This document shows, piece after piece, positions 1 to 7,915 of a stretch of DNA of 64,000 nucleotides. A program made the position numbers and the translations under genes. The stretch is from the NCBI RefSeq assembly GCF_017086365.1, contig NZ_CP070969.1, positions 6,102,001 through 6,166,000 on the forward strand, in the 5' to 3' direction. This stretch comes from Paenibacillus tianjinensis (GTDB lineage Bacteria > Bacillota > Bacilli > Paenibacillales > Paenibacillaceae). Position 1 is the stretch's first letter, and each line of letters begins with the position of its first letter. Under the pieces are notes generated by a model that worked only from the letters and a program-made list of their open reading frames with translations, searched no databases and was not told where the DNA came from.

Positions 1-80
1 ACGGTGAAGAAGGGCCGGCGCTGCCGATCCGGCTCAGCCTGCTTCCCCGTTATATCGAGGTCATCGTACCAGAGCCCTAA
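1..80 (+). CDS. 3' end of an unidentified gene
   Basis: Frame 3 is open from the window edge to a TAA at 78-80 and encodes the last 25 residues of a protein, ending in IEVIVPEP. The start lies outside the window. The tail is too short to assign a family. It converges on the DinB-like gene with about 20 bases between the stops and no clear terminator. Confidence 0.5.
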   Translation, partial: GEEGPALPIRLSLLPRYIEVIVPEP

Positions 81-100
81 TCCTCCGGCTTGCCAAGTAT

Positions 101-574
101 TCAGGCTAAGTGTCTCCGCAGCTTGCGGATATAGACGATCTGACCGATATGATAAGCATTATGCGTCGCTGCATTACTGATGATCTCCCACCACCGGGCC
201 GGCTCAGGGAAGCCGGTCACCTGTGCTTCCAGGCTGTCTTCCGCAAGGATGGCCTGCCATCGCAGCAGCACCTCCAGCAGAGCTGTGCTCAACTCACTGT
301 AAGAGGAGTTCTCCGGCAGAATAAAGCTGTCGTTGTTGTCTCCGATCGGCGGCACCGCATCCACCCGGCCTTCGGTATACCGGATCTGCCAGGTTTCATT
401 CCAATACCGTAAATGCTGCGTCAGCTCTGCAATACTGTTACTGTCATCTCCCGGCTTCCAAAAGGCCTCCTCTTCCGTAATCCCCTGAACCGCCTGCATG
501 AACGGCAGGTGCCAGCTGGGATCATTGGCACCCGCGAGCAATTGATTAGCCAGCACCTCTTTGGCATGAACCAT
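101..574 (-). CDS. DinB-like helical-bundle protein
   Basis: A 157-residue protein of the DinB/YfiT-like superfamily, four-helix bundles that often bind a metal through conserved histidines. An N-terminal helix around residues 35-45 contains LTQHLRYW and a C-terminal segment reads ATHNAYHIGQI, the typical DinB-type histidine helix. The ATG at 574 is preferred over an in-frame GTG at 583 because GGAGGA lies nine bases upstream of it. It follows the NlpC/P60-like gene by five bases, so the two are probably co-transcribed. Many family members are thiol-dependent transferases or have no known role, so the substrate cannot be named. Confidence 0.8.
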   Translation of the reverse strand: MVHAKEVLANQLLAGANDPSWHLPFMQAVQGITEEEAFWKPGDDSNSIAELTQHLRYWNETWQIRYTEGRVDAVPPIGDNNDSFILPENSSYSELSTALLEVLLRWQAILAEDSLEAQVTGFPEPARWWEIISNAATHNAYHIGQIVYIRKLRRHLA

Positions 575-579
575 GGTTC

Positions 580-1122
580 TCACTCCTCCGGCTTATATTC
601 ACTTAATTTCCCTTGATAGATTAATTCCAGCCTTCCGCTCTGGCGGAAATCATCCGGCGTCACGAGCGCAGGCAGCTTATTCCACAGCTTAATTCCGGAA
701 CGGTCCAGTATTTCCGCAACGAATTGCGAGCAAAAGTAAGAGTTGCTGAATTCAACCGGCTCTTTCAGCGCGATGCCGATTACACCGAGAATGTTGTACA
801 GGTACTTCTGCTGGCTGCGGATAAAAATATGCAGGACCCGCTTCATTTTCTCCACTTCACGCTCCGTGACTTGAAGCTTGTAGATGACACAGGTCGTATT
901 CGGATATTTGCTGTAGGTGCCTGTCTGAATATCCTCCTTCACAAAGCCCCCGTTCAGGGGATTGCTGGGATGCTTTCTCCCGAAGCTGTACATCTCTGAC
1001 AGATCACGGGTAAATGAGATTGAGGCATGGTTATACGGGGCCTTCGTGTAGCCCTGAATGAGCCTGGTAAACAGTGTGCCTGTATTCGTAAGCAAAATAA
1101 AGACCGATTGATCACCTGTCAT
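580..1122 (-). CDS. NlpC/P60-type (YiiX-like) cysteine hydrolase
   Basis: Resembles the permuted papain-like (YiiX/YebB) amidase families. The NHASISF histidine comes early and a cysteine in YFCSQFVAEIL later, the order expected for a permuted catalytic pair. A second acid or polar residue cannot be assigned. The frame is open back to a TTG at 1203 with ATGs at 1164 and 1122. The ATG at 1122 (180 aa) is preferred because AAGGGGA sits about 11 bases upstream and because it leaves about 90 bases for a promoter shared with the divergent CdsA-like gene. No signal peptide is seen with this start, so it probably acts in the cytoplasm or at the inner membrane face. Confidence 0.65.
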   Translation of the reverse strand: MTGDQSVFILLTNTGTLFTRLIQGYTKAPYNHASISFTRDLSEMYSFGRKHPSNPLNGGFVKEDIQTGTYSKYPNTTCVIYKLQVTEREVEKMKRVLHIFIRSQQKYLYNILGVIGIALKEPVEFSNSYFCSQFVAEILDRSGIKLWNKLPALVTPDDFRQSGRLELIYQGKLSEYKPEE

Positions 1123-1214
1123 TTTACAAATTTTCCCCTTATCATGTTCGGAGTTTTCCTCCATAATAACATATGATTCCTTTAATGGAATCCTATCCTG
1201 CAACAGGCTGGTGA

Positions 1215-2135
1215 TTGCTGGTGAACAGCTCCTTATTCACGCTACTCCTTATTTTTGCCGGCCTATCGGCCGTCCATCTGATTTATCTGGCCGTGAGCAG
1301 ACTTCAGAAGGACAAGGACTATACGGGCATCGGCTTCCGCATCAAAACCTGGTGGGGCATGCTGTTTATTTTCTGCCTGGCAACTCTCTTTAATTCCGTA
1401 GTTTCCCTGCTCTCTCTGATGGTGCTCTGCTTCTTCGCGCTAAAAGAATACTTCTCTATGATCCGCACGCGGAAGGCCGACCGCAGACTGTTCCTGTGGG
1501 CTTATCTGGCTATCCCGCTGCAGTTCTACTGGATTTATATCGAGTGGTACGGGATGTTTATCGTCTTTATTCCGGTCTATGTCTTCCTGCTCCTGCCGCT
1601 TCCCCGGCTCCTTAACAAAGGAACACTCGGCTTTCTGCGCAGCGTCAGCTCCACCCAGTGGGGGATGATGCTGATGGTGTTCGGGCTTAGCCATCTGGCC
1701 TATTTCCAGTTTGCCACCCCGGAATATGGAGCAGGACTGGTACTGTTTCTGGTGGTGCTCACCCAGCTGAATGATGTGGTTCACTATCTGGCGTCGCTCT
1801 ATTTCGGCAAACACAAGGTGGTCCCGACCGCCAATCCAAATCTCACCTGGGAAGGCTTTATCTGCGGGTTTGCAGCAACGACAGCCGTGTCCTATCTCAT
1901 CTATCCCTACCTGACACCACTCACTCCGCTGTTCGGACTGCTGTCCGGGATGCTGATCAGCCTGAGCGGCTACTTCGGCAGCTTAACCGTCTCCGTCCTG
2001 AAGCGTGACCTGCTGATCGGTGACGACGACAAGTTCGCCGCACTCCAAAAAAGCTATCTGAGCCGGGTCGACAGCCTGGCATATACCTCGCCGATCTTCT
2101 TCCATGTGATCCGGTATTTTTTCGACTTCATGTAA
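1215..2135 (+). CDS. CdsA/YnbB-like phosphatidate cytidylyltransferase family protein
   Basis: A 306-residue multi-pass membrane protein with about eight hydrophobic segments. The C-terminal part (about residues 255-300) keeps the CDP-diglyceride synthase layout: an SVLKRD segment, an acidic cluster GDDDK and SYLSRVDSL, the counterpart of the family's K-D...DR-D signature. The middle holds NDVVHYL and a PNLTWEGF segment, also typical. The family makes CDP-diacylglycerol from CTP and phosphatidic acid. The motif deviates from housekeeping CdsA (the HGG part is missing), so this may be an accessory YnbB-like paralogue. The start is a TTG at 1215 or a GTG at 1221; neither has a strong ribosome site. 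Confidence 0.75.
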   Translation: MLVNSSLFTLLLIFAGLSAVHLIYLAVSRLQKDKDYTGIGFRIKTWWGMLFIFCLATLFNSVVSLLSLMVLCFFALKEYFSMIRTRKADRRLFLWAYLAIPLQFYWIYIEWYGMFIVFIPVYVFLLLPLPRLLNKGTLGFLRSVSSTQWGMMLMVFGLSHLAYFQFATPEYGAGLVLFLVVLTQLNDVVHYLASLYFGKHKVVPTANPNLTWEGFICGFAATTAVSYLIYPYLTPLTPLFGLLSGMLISLSGYFGSLTVSVLKRDLLIGDDDKFAALQKSYLSRVDSLAYTSPIFFHVIRYFFDFM

Positions 2136-2167
2136 CCTGACTGGTGGACAGCGGGCTCCCTTGGGTT

Positions 2168-2531
2168 ACCGTTGCCTGCTTTCGGCAAATTCAACGGTAC
2201 TTATACCGTTCATTTCATCCCGTTGCCTGCTTTCGGAGGATTCAACGGTACTTATACCGTTCATTTCATCCCGTTGCCTGCTTTCGGAGGATTCAACGGT
2301 ATTTATACCGTTCATTTCGCACCGTTGCCCCGCTTTCGCCGGATTCAACGGTACTTATACCGTTCATTTCGCACCGTTGCCCGCTTTCGGCGGATTCAAC
2401 GGTATTTATACCGTTCATTTCGCACCGTTGCCCACTTTCGGCGGATTCAACGGTATTTATACCGTTGATCTCGCACCGCCGGCCGCTTTCGGCAAATTCA
2501 ACGGTATTTATACCGTTGATCTCGCACCGCC
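2168..2531 (+). repeat. 51-bp tandem repeat array, seven units, each with a perfect dyad
   Basis: Seven head-to-tail units have a 51-bp period (one interval is 52). Each contains the inverted repeat AACGGTA-N4-TACCGTT, with N4 TTTA or CTTA. The dyads start at 2193, 2244, 2295, 2347, 2398, 2449 and 2500. All arms are identical while the spacer between dyads varies (for example CATTTC versus GATCTC). An eighth copy lies beyond the IS256 element at 3972-3989, so the element interrupted one array. Because 51 is divisible by three, long reading frames of repeated peptides appear on both strands; these look like an artefact. The array lies in the 3' region between two convergent genes. Confidence 0.9.
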
Positions 2532-2601
2532 GGGTAGCGTCAAGAAGTTTGTGTAAGAGAGCAGAATGTAACTTCTCGGGTGTTCGTTGGTAAGTGCAGA
2601 T

Positions 2602-2635
2602 GTTCTTTGGCGCGGGGGGACCCGCCCCAAAGAAC
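2602..2635. repeat. Long hairpin inside the IS, between left end and transposase stop
   Basis: A 15-bp stem with one mismatch (2602-2616 against 2621-2635) encloses a GGGA loop. It sits 13 bases past the transposase stop codon. There is no T-run on either side, so it is either a weak terminator for the transposase message or a block against transcription entering from outside. Confidence 0.7.
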
Positions 2636-2648
2636 AAGGGATTTTGAG

Positions 2649-3839
2649 TTACTTCTCTTGCTCTGCCTGCGCTGAATATCGCGCTTCAAACATCTCATTT
2701 AGTTTCTTCTTTACTTCCAGATCGCCGAAGCCGCGAATGACCCGTTCGCTAAAACGTTCGTTGTAATCGATGACGTCCAGGTAGACAATTTTCTCTGCCG
2801 CATCCATATTCGTGAGGCTGTTCATCGGCTTCAGGCGTTTTCGAATTTCCTTGTTCATTCGTTCAATCGGATTGGATGTGTAGATGGCTTCTTTTATGAG
2901 CACGGGATACTTGTAAAAGGTCAGCAGCGTCGGTAACTGTTCTTCCCAGGACCGCATTTCTTTCGGGTAGAGCTTGCCCCATTTGGCCTTCACCGTGTCA
3001 AACGCAGCCCGGGCCAGATCATGGTCTGCAGCCGTGTAGATGGTCTTCAGATCTTCAATGACTTCCGTTTTGTGCTGAACTCGAATTTTCGGAAAGGTCG
3101 AACGCACTTTGTGGACGATACAATGCTGCACATCCGCCTTCGGATAGGTTTCACGAAACGCTGCATCGAGTCCCGGCAGCCCATCAAATACGCCCAGCAA
3201 GACTGCCTGGACACCACGGTTGTAAAGGTCTTTCAGCACCTCACGCCAGCCGTTTGCGCTCTCCTGGCCGCCTACGTAAAAGCCAAGGATCTGCCGGTGA
3301 CCCTCTTCGTCGATACCCATGGCGAAATAAACGACTTCTCCGCTCACGGTGCTGCGCTTGAGCTTCACATATAGGCCGTCCAGGTAGATCACGGAGTAGC
3401 GTTTGTTTAACGGGCGTTTCTGCCACTGATGAATGTCGTCAAGTACCGTAGCTGTAATGTTGCTGACGGTGGTGGGTGAGTAGTGGCTGCCGAACATACT
3501 TTCAATGAACCGGGCCACATCTCGCGTTCCCATGCCACTTTTGTACATCTGGATGACAGCCTCCTCCAGCCATCCGTCCCGCCGCTGGTAGGGCTCGAAC
3601 AACTGCGTTTGGAAAGCTCCCTGACGGTCCCTAGGAACGGCCAGATCCTCAACATTACCGTATTTCGTGTGCAGATCCCGGGTGTAGTATCCGTTACGGC
3701 TGTTGTGATTCCCTGCCTCATCACTGGTCATGAATTGCTGGATTTCCGCTTTCATAATGGACTCCAGATTATCTTTTACAAACTGGGTGACAAGATTTTC
3801 AAATAGATTATTTAACATGTTTTCGGGTAGAATAGTCAT
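2649..3839 (-). CDS. IS256-family (Mutator-like) transposase
   Basis: A 396-residue DDE transposase of the IS256/Mutator type. Recognisable blocks are NGYYTRDLHTKYG and VPRDRQG near the N-terminus, VIYLDGLYVKLK with the first catalytic Asp, LLGVFDGLPGLDAA with the second, CIVHKVRST, and YTSNPIERMNKEIRKRLKPM carrying the catalytic Glu. The ATG at 3839 is chosen because AAAGGAA lies nine bases upstream; the frame stays open to 3929 but the extension runs towards the IS end and has no ribosome site. Length is usual for an intact, probably active enzyme. Confidence 0.95.
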   Translation of the reverse strand: MTILPENMLNNLFENLVTQFVKDNLESIMKAEIQQFMTSDEAGNHNSRNGYYTRDLHTKYGNVEDLAVPRDRQGAFQTQLFEPYQRRDGWLEEAVIQMYKSGMGTRDVARFIESMFGSHYSPTTVSNITATVLDDIHQWQKRPLNKRYSVIYLDGLYVKLKRSTVSGEVVYFAMGIDEEGHRQILGFYVGGQESANGWREVLKDLYNRGVQAVLLGVFDGLPGLDAAFRETYPKADVQHCIVHKVRSTFPKIRVQHKTEVIEDLKTIYTAADHDLARAAFDTVKAKWGKLYPKEMRSWEEQLPTLLTFYKYPVLIKEAIYTSNPIERMNKEIRKRLKPMNSLTNMDAAEKIVYLDVIDYNERFSERVIRGFGDLEVKKKLNEMFEARYSAQAEQEK

Positions 3840-3946
3840 CGAGTAGGGTTCCTTTCTTGGTGGACTTCGCAATCCCGAGAATACCCTACTTTTTTGTTGC
3901 CTGACTAGGCTCCAAATCTTGGTACACAACTTACTTTACGCCATCC

Positions 3947-4010
3947 TCCGTTGCCCGCTTTCGGCAAATTCAACGGTATTTATACCGTTCATTCCGACCC
4001 GTTGCCCACT
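3947..4010 (+). repeat. Eighth unit of the 51-bp dyad array, separated by the IS
   Basis: CCGTTGCCCGCTTTCGGC followed by the dyad AACGGTA-TTTA-TACCGTT at 3972-3989 and a degenerate start of a further unit. The sequence matches the array at 2168-2531 and shows that the IS256 element lies inside it. Confidence 0.9.
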
Positions 4011-4017
4011 CACAACA

Positions 4018-4051
4018 TTGTACGTCATCGCCATTATTGTACGTCATCGCC
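4018..4051. repeat. 19-bp tandem duplication at the 3' end of the beta-helix gene
   Basis: TTGTACGTCATCGCC occurs twice with a start-to-start distance of 19 bases. The first copy covers the final codons and the other lies just past the TAA, so it looks like a recent slippage duplication of the gene's tail. Confidence 0.75.
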
Positions 4052-6199
4052 GGCTGGAGGCGTGCCTCCCGCTGTTCCGCGGTCAGGTCTTGCTCCGCCG
4101 CCAAAGCCGCCCCGGCCTCCGCCCATGCCTCCGCCCATGCCTTGTGTGGCAGTGGTTACTCCTGATTCATTCAACCAGGTTACGCTATCGGAGATGTCGA
4201 AGGATACCACTTTGCTGCCGCCGCTATATGCACCGTCTGCATACAGGCCGTCCACTGCTGTGCCTGTTGAGGTTCCGCCGGTGAAGAGGGTGTACGATCC
4301 GCCTTCTTTAAGATCCGGCGAGCTAACGACAAACGCCCGATAGCTCTTCGCCGGAGCAAAGGTGGCAATCGTGTTGCCGTCACTATCCTGCAGGTTCACC
4401 AGCTGTCCGGCCTCCTGCGAATCGGTGAATGTCATAGCGACCGAGTATTGGCTCGATGCATCGGTTGGAGCCTGGAGCATACCCGCACTTCCTGCTACCA
4501 CCAGATAACCGCCGCTGATCTCGAAGGTTCCATCGTAATCCAAGGCGCCGTTGTTATCGCCGGTAGGGCCATTCGTGATCACCGTACCGCCGCTCATTGT
4601 GATCGACCCGTTGGAATCCAGTCCGTCACCTGTGGAATCGACTGTTAATGTACCCCCGCTGATCGTCAGCATGCCGCTGCCGGAGCTGCTGAATTGATCC
4701 TGTCCGCCAGTGGTTTGTGCGGCATTATCATCATTACCTCCTGATACGTTAACACCGTCATCGGAGGCTGTTACATGCGTATCGCCGCCGGAGATGGTGA
4801 TGTCGCCGCCTTCAATCCCTTCATAACTCTTCGTAATCTTGACCGTTCCGCCGGCAATGGCGGTCAGACTGTCGGCATGAACACCATCATCGCCGGCCGT
4901 AATTTCGAACTCTCCATTCGTGATGGAGACGTTGCTGTTGCTGTGCAGTGCATCATCTGCAGAGTCAAGGGTGAAGCTGCCGCCGTTAACCGTAATGTCG
5001 CCTCCGGCTTTAAGGCCTTTTGCGCTTGTTGATTCAGTGTCTGTTGTTGTTGCTGTTGTTGCCGTGTCAGTAGATGCCTCTGCACTGCTGTCAGCAGATG
5101 CAGCTCCCGGCTCAGCTTCTGCTGTGGCGCCTGCCACTCCGTCAGCTGCCGGCTTTTCCGGTGGTGCAGCCTGATCCGCCCCATCGCCGGATGCCGGAGC
5201 CTGACCGCGCATTCCGCCGCCTCCGCCCATTCCGCCAAAGCCGCCCTCATCATTGGTCTTCACTTCAGCATTGGCACTGCCTCCGCCGGTCACCAGACTA
5301 TACGTGCCGCCGTCAATGACAAGCGAAGTCTCACCTTGAATCCCATCGTTTACAGCCGTAATATCAAAGGTTCCTCCGGATATAGCGATGAAGCCTTTGT
5401 CTGTCTCTTCATCATTGGTCGACTTGATACCGTCGCCTTCTGCCTTGATGGTAATCTTCCCGTCCTGCACAGCTACCAGGTCTTTCCCGACCATTCCGTC
5501 ATCCGCAGCCTGTACTTCAATGGTGCCGGAGACGATTTTCAGATCGTCTTTGCTTGAAATCCCGTCTTTGTAATTGCCGGTAACCTTCAGCGTGCCCGTT
5601 CCATTAATCGTCAGATCTGCCTTACTGAAGATCGCTGCGCCCGGCTCCTCGGCCGCGGCATCAGCGAATACATAGGCTGCTCCGTCTGTTACCGTATTCT
5701 CTGTGCCATCCTCCAGCGTCATAATCACTTTGCCGGCTTCTTTAATGTAGACCGGTGCGCTGTCACTGTTCGAAAGCTTCACTCCGTTCAGCACGAGATG
5801 CACGCTGCTGTCATCCTGAACATCAACGATAATCTGGCCGTCACTCAGCGTTCCGCTCAGGACATAGGTCCCTCCGGCCGAGATCGTCACGGTTCCGCCG
5901 GAAGCTGTTGCTCCGGAACCGGTCACCGTAGCGGCGGTTCCATTCAGCGCAACCGTTGTTGCACTATCAGCGTTCCAGCCCGCTGCGGTATCCTCCTCGT
6001 CAAAGCTGACGAGGTCTGCTGCCTTCACATCTGCCAGTTGCACACTTGCTACAGCCCCGCTGGTAGCAGCTGCAGTAGTTACTGCTGCCGTACCAGCAGA
6101 CGAAGAGGTAGAGGCATTGCTGGTTGTGCCGCAGGCAGACATAACCGCTGCCAGCAGCAGAATCAGCCCCGCTTTGCTTGCCATTATAAATTTATTCAT
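4034..6199 (-). CDS. Cthe_2159-like carbohydrate-binding beta-helix lipoprotein
   Basis: A 721-residue secreted lipoprotein. Residues 1-23 form a lipoprotein signal with lipobox MSAC, so Cys23 would be lipidated. From about residue 60 to 600 the protein is built of short repeats such as 'ISGGT', 'TITSGG', 'NGSITMSGGTV' and 'ADDGVHADS', the pattern of the Cthe_2159 family of right-handed beta-helix, acidic-sugar and calcium-binding proteins. A low-complexity Ala/Thr/Glu stretch (about residues 335-390) splits the helix, and the tail (about 680-721) is Gly/Arg rich. AAAGGA lies 11 bases upstream of the ATG. It is followed upstream by DUF4956 and VTC-domain genes in one probable operon, a common grouping in Firmicutes. 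Its ligand and role are unknown. Confidence 0.85.
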   Translation of the reverse strand: MNKFIMASKAGLILLLAAVMSACGTTSNASTSSSAGTAAVTTAAATSGAVASVQLADVKAADLVSFDEEDTAAGWNADSATTVALNGTAATVTGSGATASGGTVTISAGGTYVLSGTLSDGQIIVDVQDDSSVHLVLNGVKLSNSDSAPVYIKEAGKVIMTLEDGTENTVTDGAAYVFADAAAEEPGAAIFSKADLTINGTGTLKVTGNYKDGISSKDDLKIVSGTIEVQAADDGMVGKDLVAVQDGKITIKAEGDGIKSTNDEETDKGFIAISGGTFDITAVNDGIQGETSLVIDGGTYSLVTGGGSANAEVKTNDEGGFGGMGGGGGMRGQAPASGDGADQAAPPEKPAADGVAGATAEAEPGAASADSSAEASTDTATTATTTDTESTSAKGLKAGGDITVNGGSFTLDSADDALHSNSNVSITNGEFEITAGDDGVHADSLTAIAGGTVKITKSYEGIEGGDITISGGDTHVTASDDGVNVSGGNDDNAAQTTGGQDQFSSSGSGMLTISGGTLTVDSTGDGLDSNGSITMSGGTVITNGPTGDNNGALDYDGTFEISGGYLVVAGSAGMLQAPTDASSQYSVAMTFTDSQEAGQLVNLQDSDGNTIATFAPAKSYRAFVVSSPDLKEGGSYTLFTGGTSTGTAVDGLYADGAYSGGSKVVSFDISDSVTWLNESGVTTATQGMGGGMGGGRGGFGGGARPDRGTAGGTPPAGDDVQ

Positions 6200-6226
6200 A
6201 TCGGATCAATCCTTTCAGTTTCTGGT

Positions 6227-6919
6227 TTAGTATTCCGTGGTAGTGGGGCACATCGTAAGCGATAGATCCAGGTTGCCGTTCCGGGTGCGGATGGCATCCA
6301 GGAATTCCTTCTGGCTCGTGTGCTCATCAAGGGTAACGTTATACACCAGCTCATAGAGGCTGCCGAGCTCGGTGGTTCTGACCTTTTTCAGCTCATAAGC
6401 GACATTGAATTTGTTGAATACTTCAGCAAAAGCCTCCTCATAGCCCAGATTCTCAGGAATCGTAACCTTGAGTGTTTTCTGCATCGATTTTCTAACGCCA
6501 AAGCCTGTACGGTTCAGGATCACCATGATGAGGCAGAGAATGATGGTGAACAGGACCGCGTAACCGTAAGCGCCAACGCCGCAGGCTAGGCCCGATGCCA
6601 TGGTGAACAGGACAAAGGTGATGTCCTTAGGATCACCGGGCGCACTTCTGAAGCGGATAATCGAGAACGCTCCGGCCAGACTGAAGGCTCTGGCAACGTT
6701 GCTGCCGATCAGGAGAATGATAATGGCAACAATGACCGGCAGCAGCACCATGGTGAGGGTGAAACTTTGCGTGTAACCGGCAGGGCTGGTCTTCATATAG
6801 GTCAGGCTGATCAGCGCGCCAAGCGCCAGGGAGATCAGGATCGTCAGAACCGCGTTGCCAAAGGTTAAAGCCGTATTGTCAGAGACGGCGGTGAAGATGG
6901 AATCAAGCATACAGGACAC
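6227..6919 (-). CDS. DUF4956 membrane protein
   Basis: A 230-residue protein with about four transmembrane helices in residues 15-150 and a soluble C-terminal domain of about 80 residues (KSMQKTLKVTIPE onward). The segment AFSLAGAFSIIRFRSAPGDPKDI is the family hallmark. DUF4956 genes usually accompany VTC-like polyphosphate polymerase genes, as here. The GTG at 6919 overlaps the upstream VTC gene by 17 bases; an ATG at 6910 is also possible. Translational coupling is likely. The biochemical role is unknown; a channel or assembly partner for the VTC protein is a guess. Confidence 0.85.
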   Translation of the reverse strand: MSCMLDSIFTAVSDNTALTFGNAVLTILISLALGALISLTYMKTSPAGYTQSFTLTMVLLPVIVAIIILLIGSNVARAFSLAGAFSIIRFRSAPGDPKDITFVLFTMASGLACGVGAYGYAVLFTIILCLIMVILNRTGFGVRKSMQKTLKVTIPENLGYEEAFAEVFNKFNVAYELKKVRTTELGSLYELVYNVTLDEHTSQKEFLDAIRTRNGNLDLSLTMCPTTTEY

Positions 6920-7646
6920 TCTCGCTTTCTACTTTGCTGTTTCTCAGCATTTTTTTATATTCATTGCCGTATTTGGAGAAGCTGGTGCGGTACATCTGGT
7001 GCTCTGAGAGCATTTTGGACAGCCAGACCGGGATCGTCTTCTCGGCTTTGACCTCCATCAGCCATTGACCCGGCTCCATCAGCAGCTCACCATGCGTGCC
7101 ATGCTCCATCTTGAGGTCGTACCGCCGGCTTCTGATATTCGTATCGAAGGTGATTCTGAGATCACGGTTATTTTTGCAGAACAGCGCTTTGCGGTCGTAC
7201 GAGAGATACACCATCGGTTTAAGGTCATAACAGCTCAGGAAGTACTTGATTTCCTCAACCACCTGCTTGTTCATGTAGTCCTTGTATTCCGGCGGGTTGC
7301 CTGTGCGGACAAAATCATAAGCCTCGTGCAGCTTGAGCGGGGTTCTTCTTTTGTTGACGAGACCGAAGACCTTTTTCTTGATTTCTAGGTAGACTTTAGA
7401 GTCTCCGTCCGGAACACCGTAAGCTCTGAGGCGAAGCTTCTCTTTGTATTTCGGCTTGGACAGGCTGTTGCGGATCAGTGTGTTGCTCGGTGTATCGTAG
7501 TACAGATTAGTAATGGAATAAAACTCATGCTGTTTGTTGTAATCATCCGGTTCCATATATTCGAGCAGTTCATTATAGAGCTGGTGGTAGGCTGCAGTAT
7601 CGAACAAGTACTTGTTCTCATACCGGTTGAATACCTCGATAGCCAT
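6903..7646 (-). CDS. VTC-domain protein (polyphosphate polymerase family)
   Basis: A 247-residue protein with the VTC tunnel-fold motifs in order: RYENKYLFD at the N-terminus, YYDTPSN, KEKLRLRAYG, YLEIKKK, KRR, SYDRKALF, RITFDTNI, LMEVKA and SFSKYGNEYKKML. The basic and acidic residues correspond to those that bind triphosphate and metal in CYTH/VTC proteins. In yeast the VTC domain makes polyphosphate from ATP; activity in bacterial homologues is not assured. AAAGGA stands upstream of the ATG. It is the first gene of the operon 7646-4034, divergent from a two-component system. Confidence 0.88.
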   Translation of the reverse strand: MAIEVFNRYENKYLFDTAAYHQLYNELLEYMEPDDYNKQHEFYSITNLYYDTPSNTLIRNSLSKPKYKEKLRLRAYGVPDGDSKVYLEIKKKVFGLVNKRRTPLKLHEAYDFVRTGNPPEYKDYMNKQVVEEIKYFLSCYDLKPMVYLSYDRKALFCKNNRDLRITFDTNIRSRRYDLKMEHGTHGELLMEPGQWLMEVKAEKTIPVWLSKMLSEHQMYRTSFSKYGNEYKKMLRNSKVESESVLYA

Positions 7647-7719
7647 AGGGATCAGTTCCTTTCTTATTGGAGTAGTTCGCGTGTCTCGCTTGCTTATGAA
7701 TGTATCTTAGCGGCTAAAC

Positions 7720-7738
7720 CTTTAATGAATCTTAAATG
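7720..7738. promoter_or_regulatory. Candidate response-regulator half-sites upstream of the VTC operon
   Basis: CTTTAATGAAT followed by CTTAAATG gives two similar AT-rich half-sites 11 bases apart, about 80 bases upstream of the VTC start codon. OmpR-type regulators bind direct repeats of about this spacing, and such a regulator is encoded next door. This is a pattern only. Confidence 0.3.
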
Positions 7739-7833
7739 CTTTTTACACTGCGTTGATTCATTTACACTTGCTTAACAATTGTGTTTTTGGGCTATCACGG
7801 ATATATAGTAGAGGCTTTATCTTTTGTTGCCGC

Positions 7834-7867
7834 GGTTAAGGTTGGTTAAAGGTAATCTTGATATAAT
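7834..7867 (+). promoter_or_regulatory. Promoter region of the two-component system with GGTTAA direct repeats
   Basis: GGTTAAG (7834) and GGTTAAA (7844) repeat at a 10-base step just upstream of a perfect TATAAT at 7862-7867. The spacing equals one helical turn, as in OmpR/PhoB boxes. Autoregulation by the adjacent regulator is plausible but unproven. Confidence 0.45.
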
Positions 7868-7915
7868 AGCGGAAGTTAAGCAGTACACATCAAGCACGCA
7901 GAGGATGACAAACCT

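Larger units (their letters stand above)
2532..3946 (-). mobile_element. IS256-family insertion sequence (about 1.4 kb)
   Basis: The element is bounded by imperfect terminal inverted repeats of about 24 bases. The left end starts GGGTAGCGTC at 2532 and the right end, read on the minus strand from 3946, starts GGATGGCGTA; about 17 of 24 positions match, including GTTGTGTA/TTTGTGTA. It holds one transposase gene on the minus strand. The flanks are both array sequence and meet at the same phase of the 51-bp unit. A clear 8-9 bp target duplication is not visible (GCACCGCC against TCCGTTGC), so the insertion is old or rearranged. Confidence 0.85.

Noticed and set aside
2168..2531. The 51-bp array as a CRISPR
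   Set aside because: Spacers between the dyads are nearly identical from unit to unit, and no cas genes occur in the window.
2144..2637. Long reading frames on both strands over the 51-bp array, giving peptides with 17-residue repeats
   Set aside because: The period is a multiple of three, so frames stay open in several phases at once. None has a good ribosome site, and the conserved part is a DNA dyad rather than codon positions.
4864..5319. Several reading frames of 80-130 codons opposite or inside the beta-helix lipoprotein gene
   Set aside because: They are shadows of a low-complexity GC-rich coding region, with no ribosome sites and odd composition.
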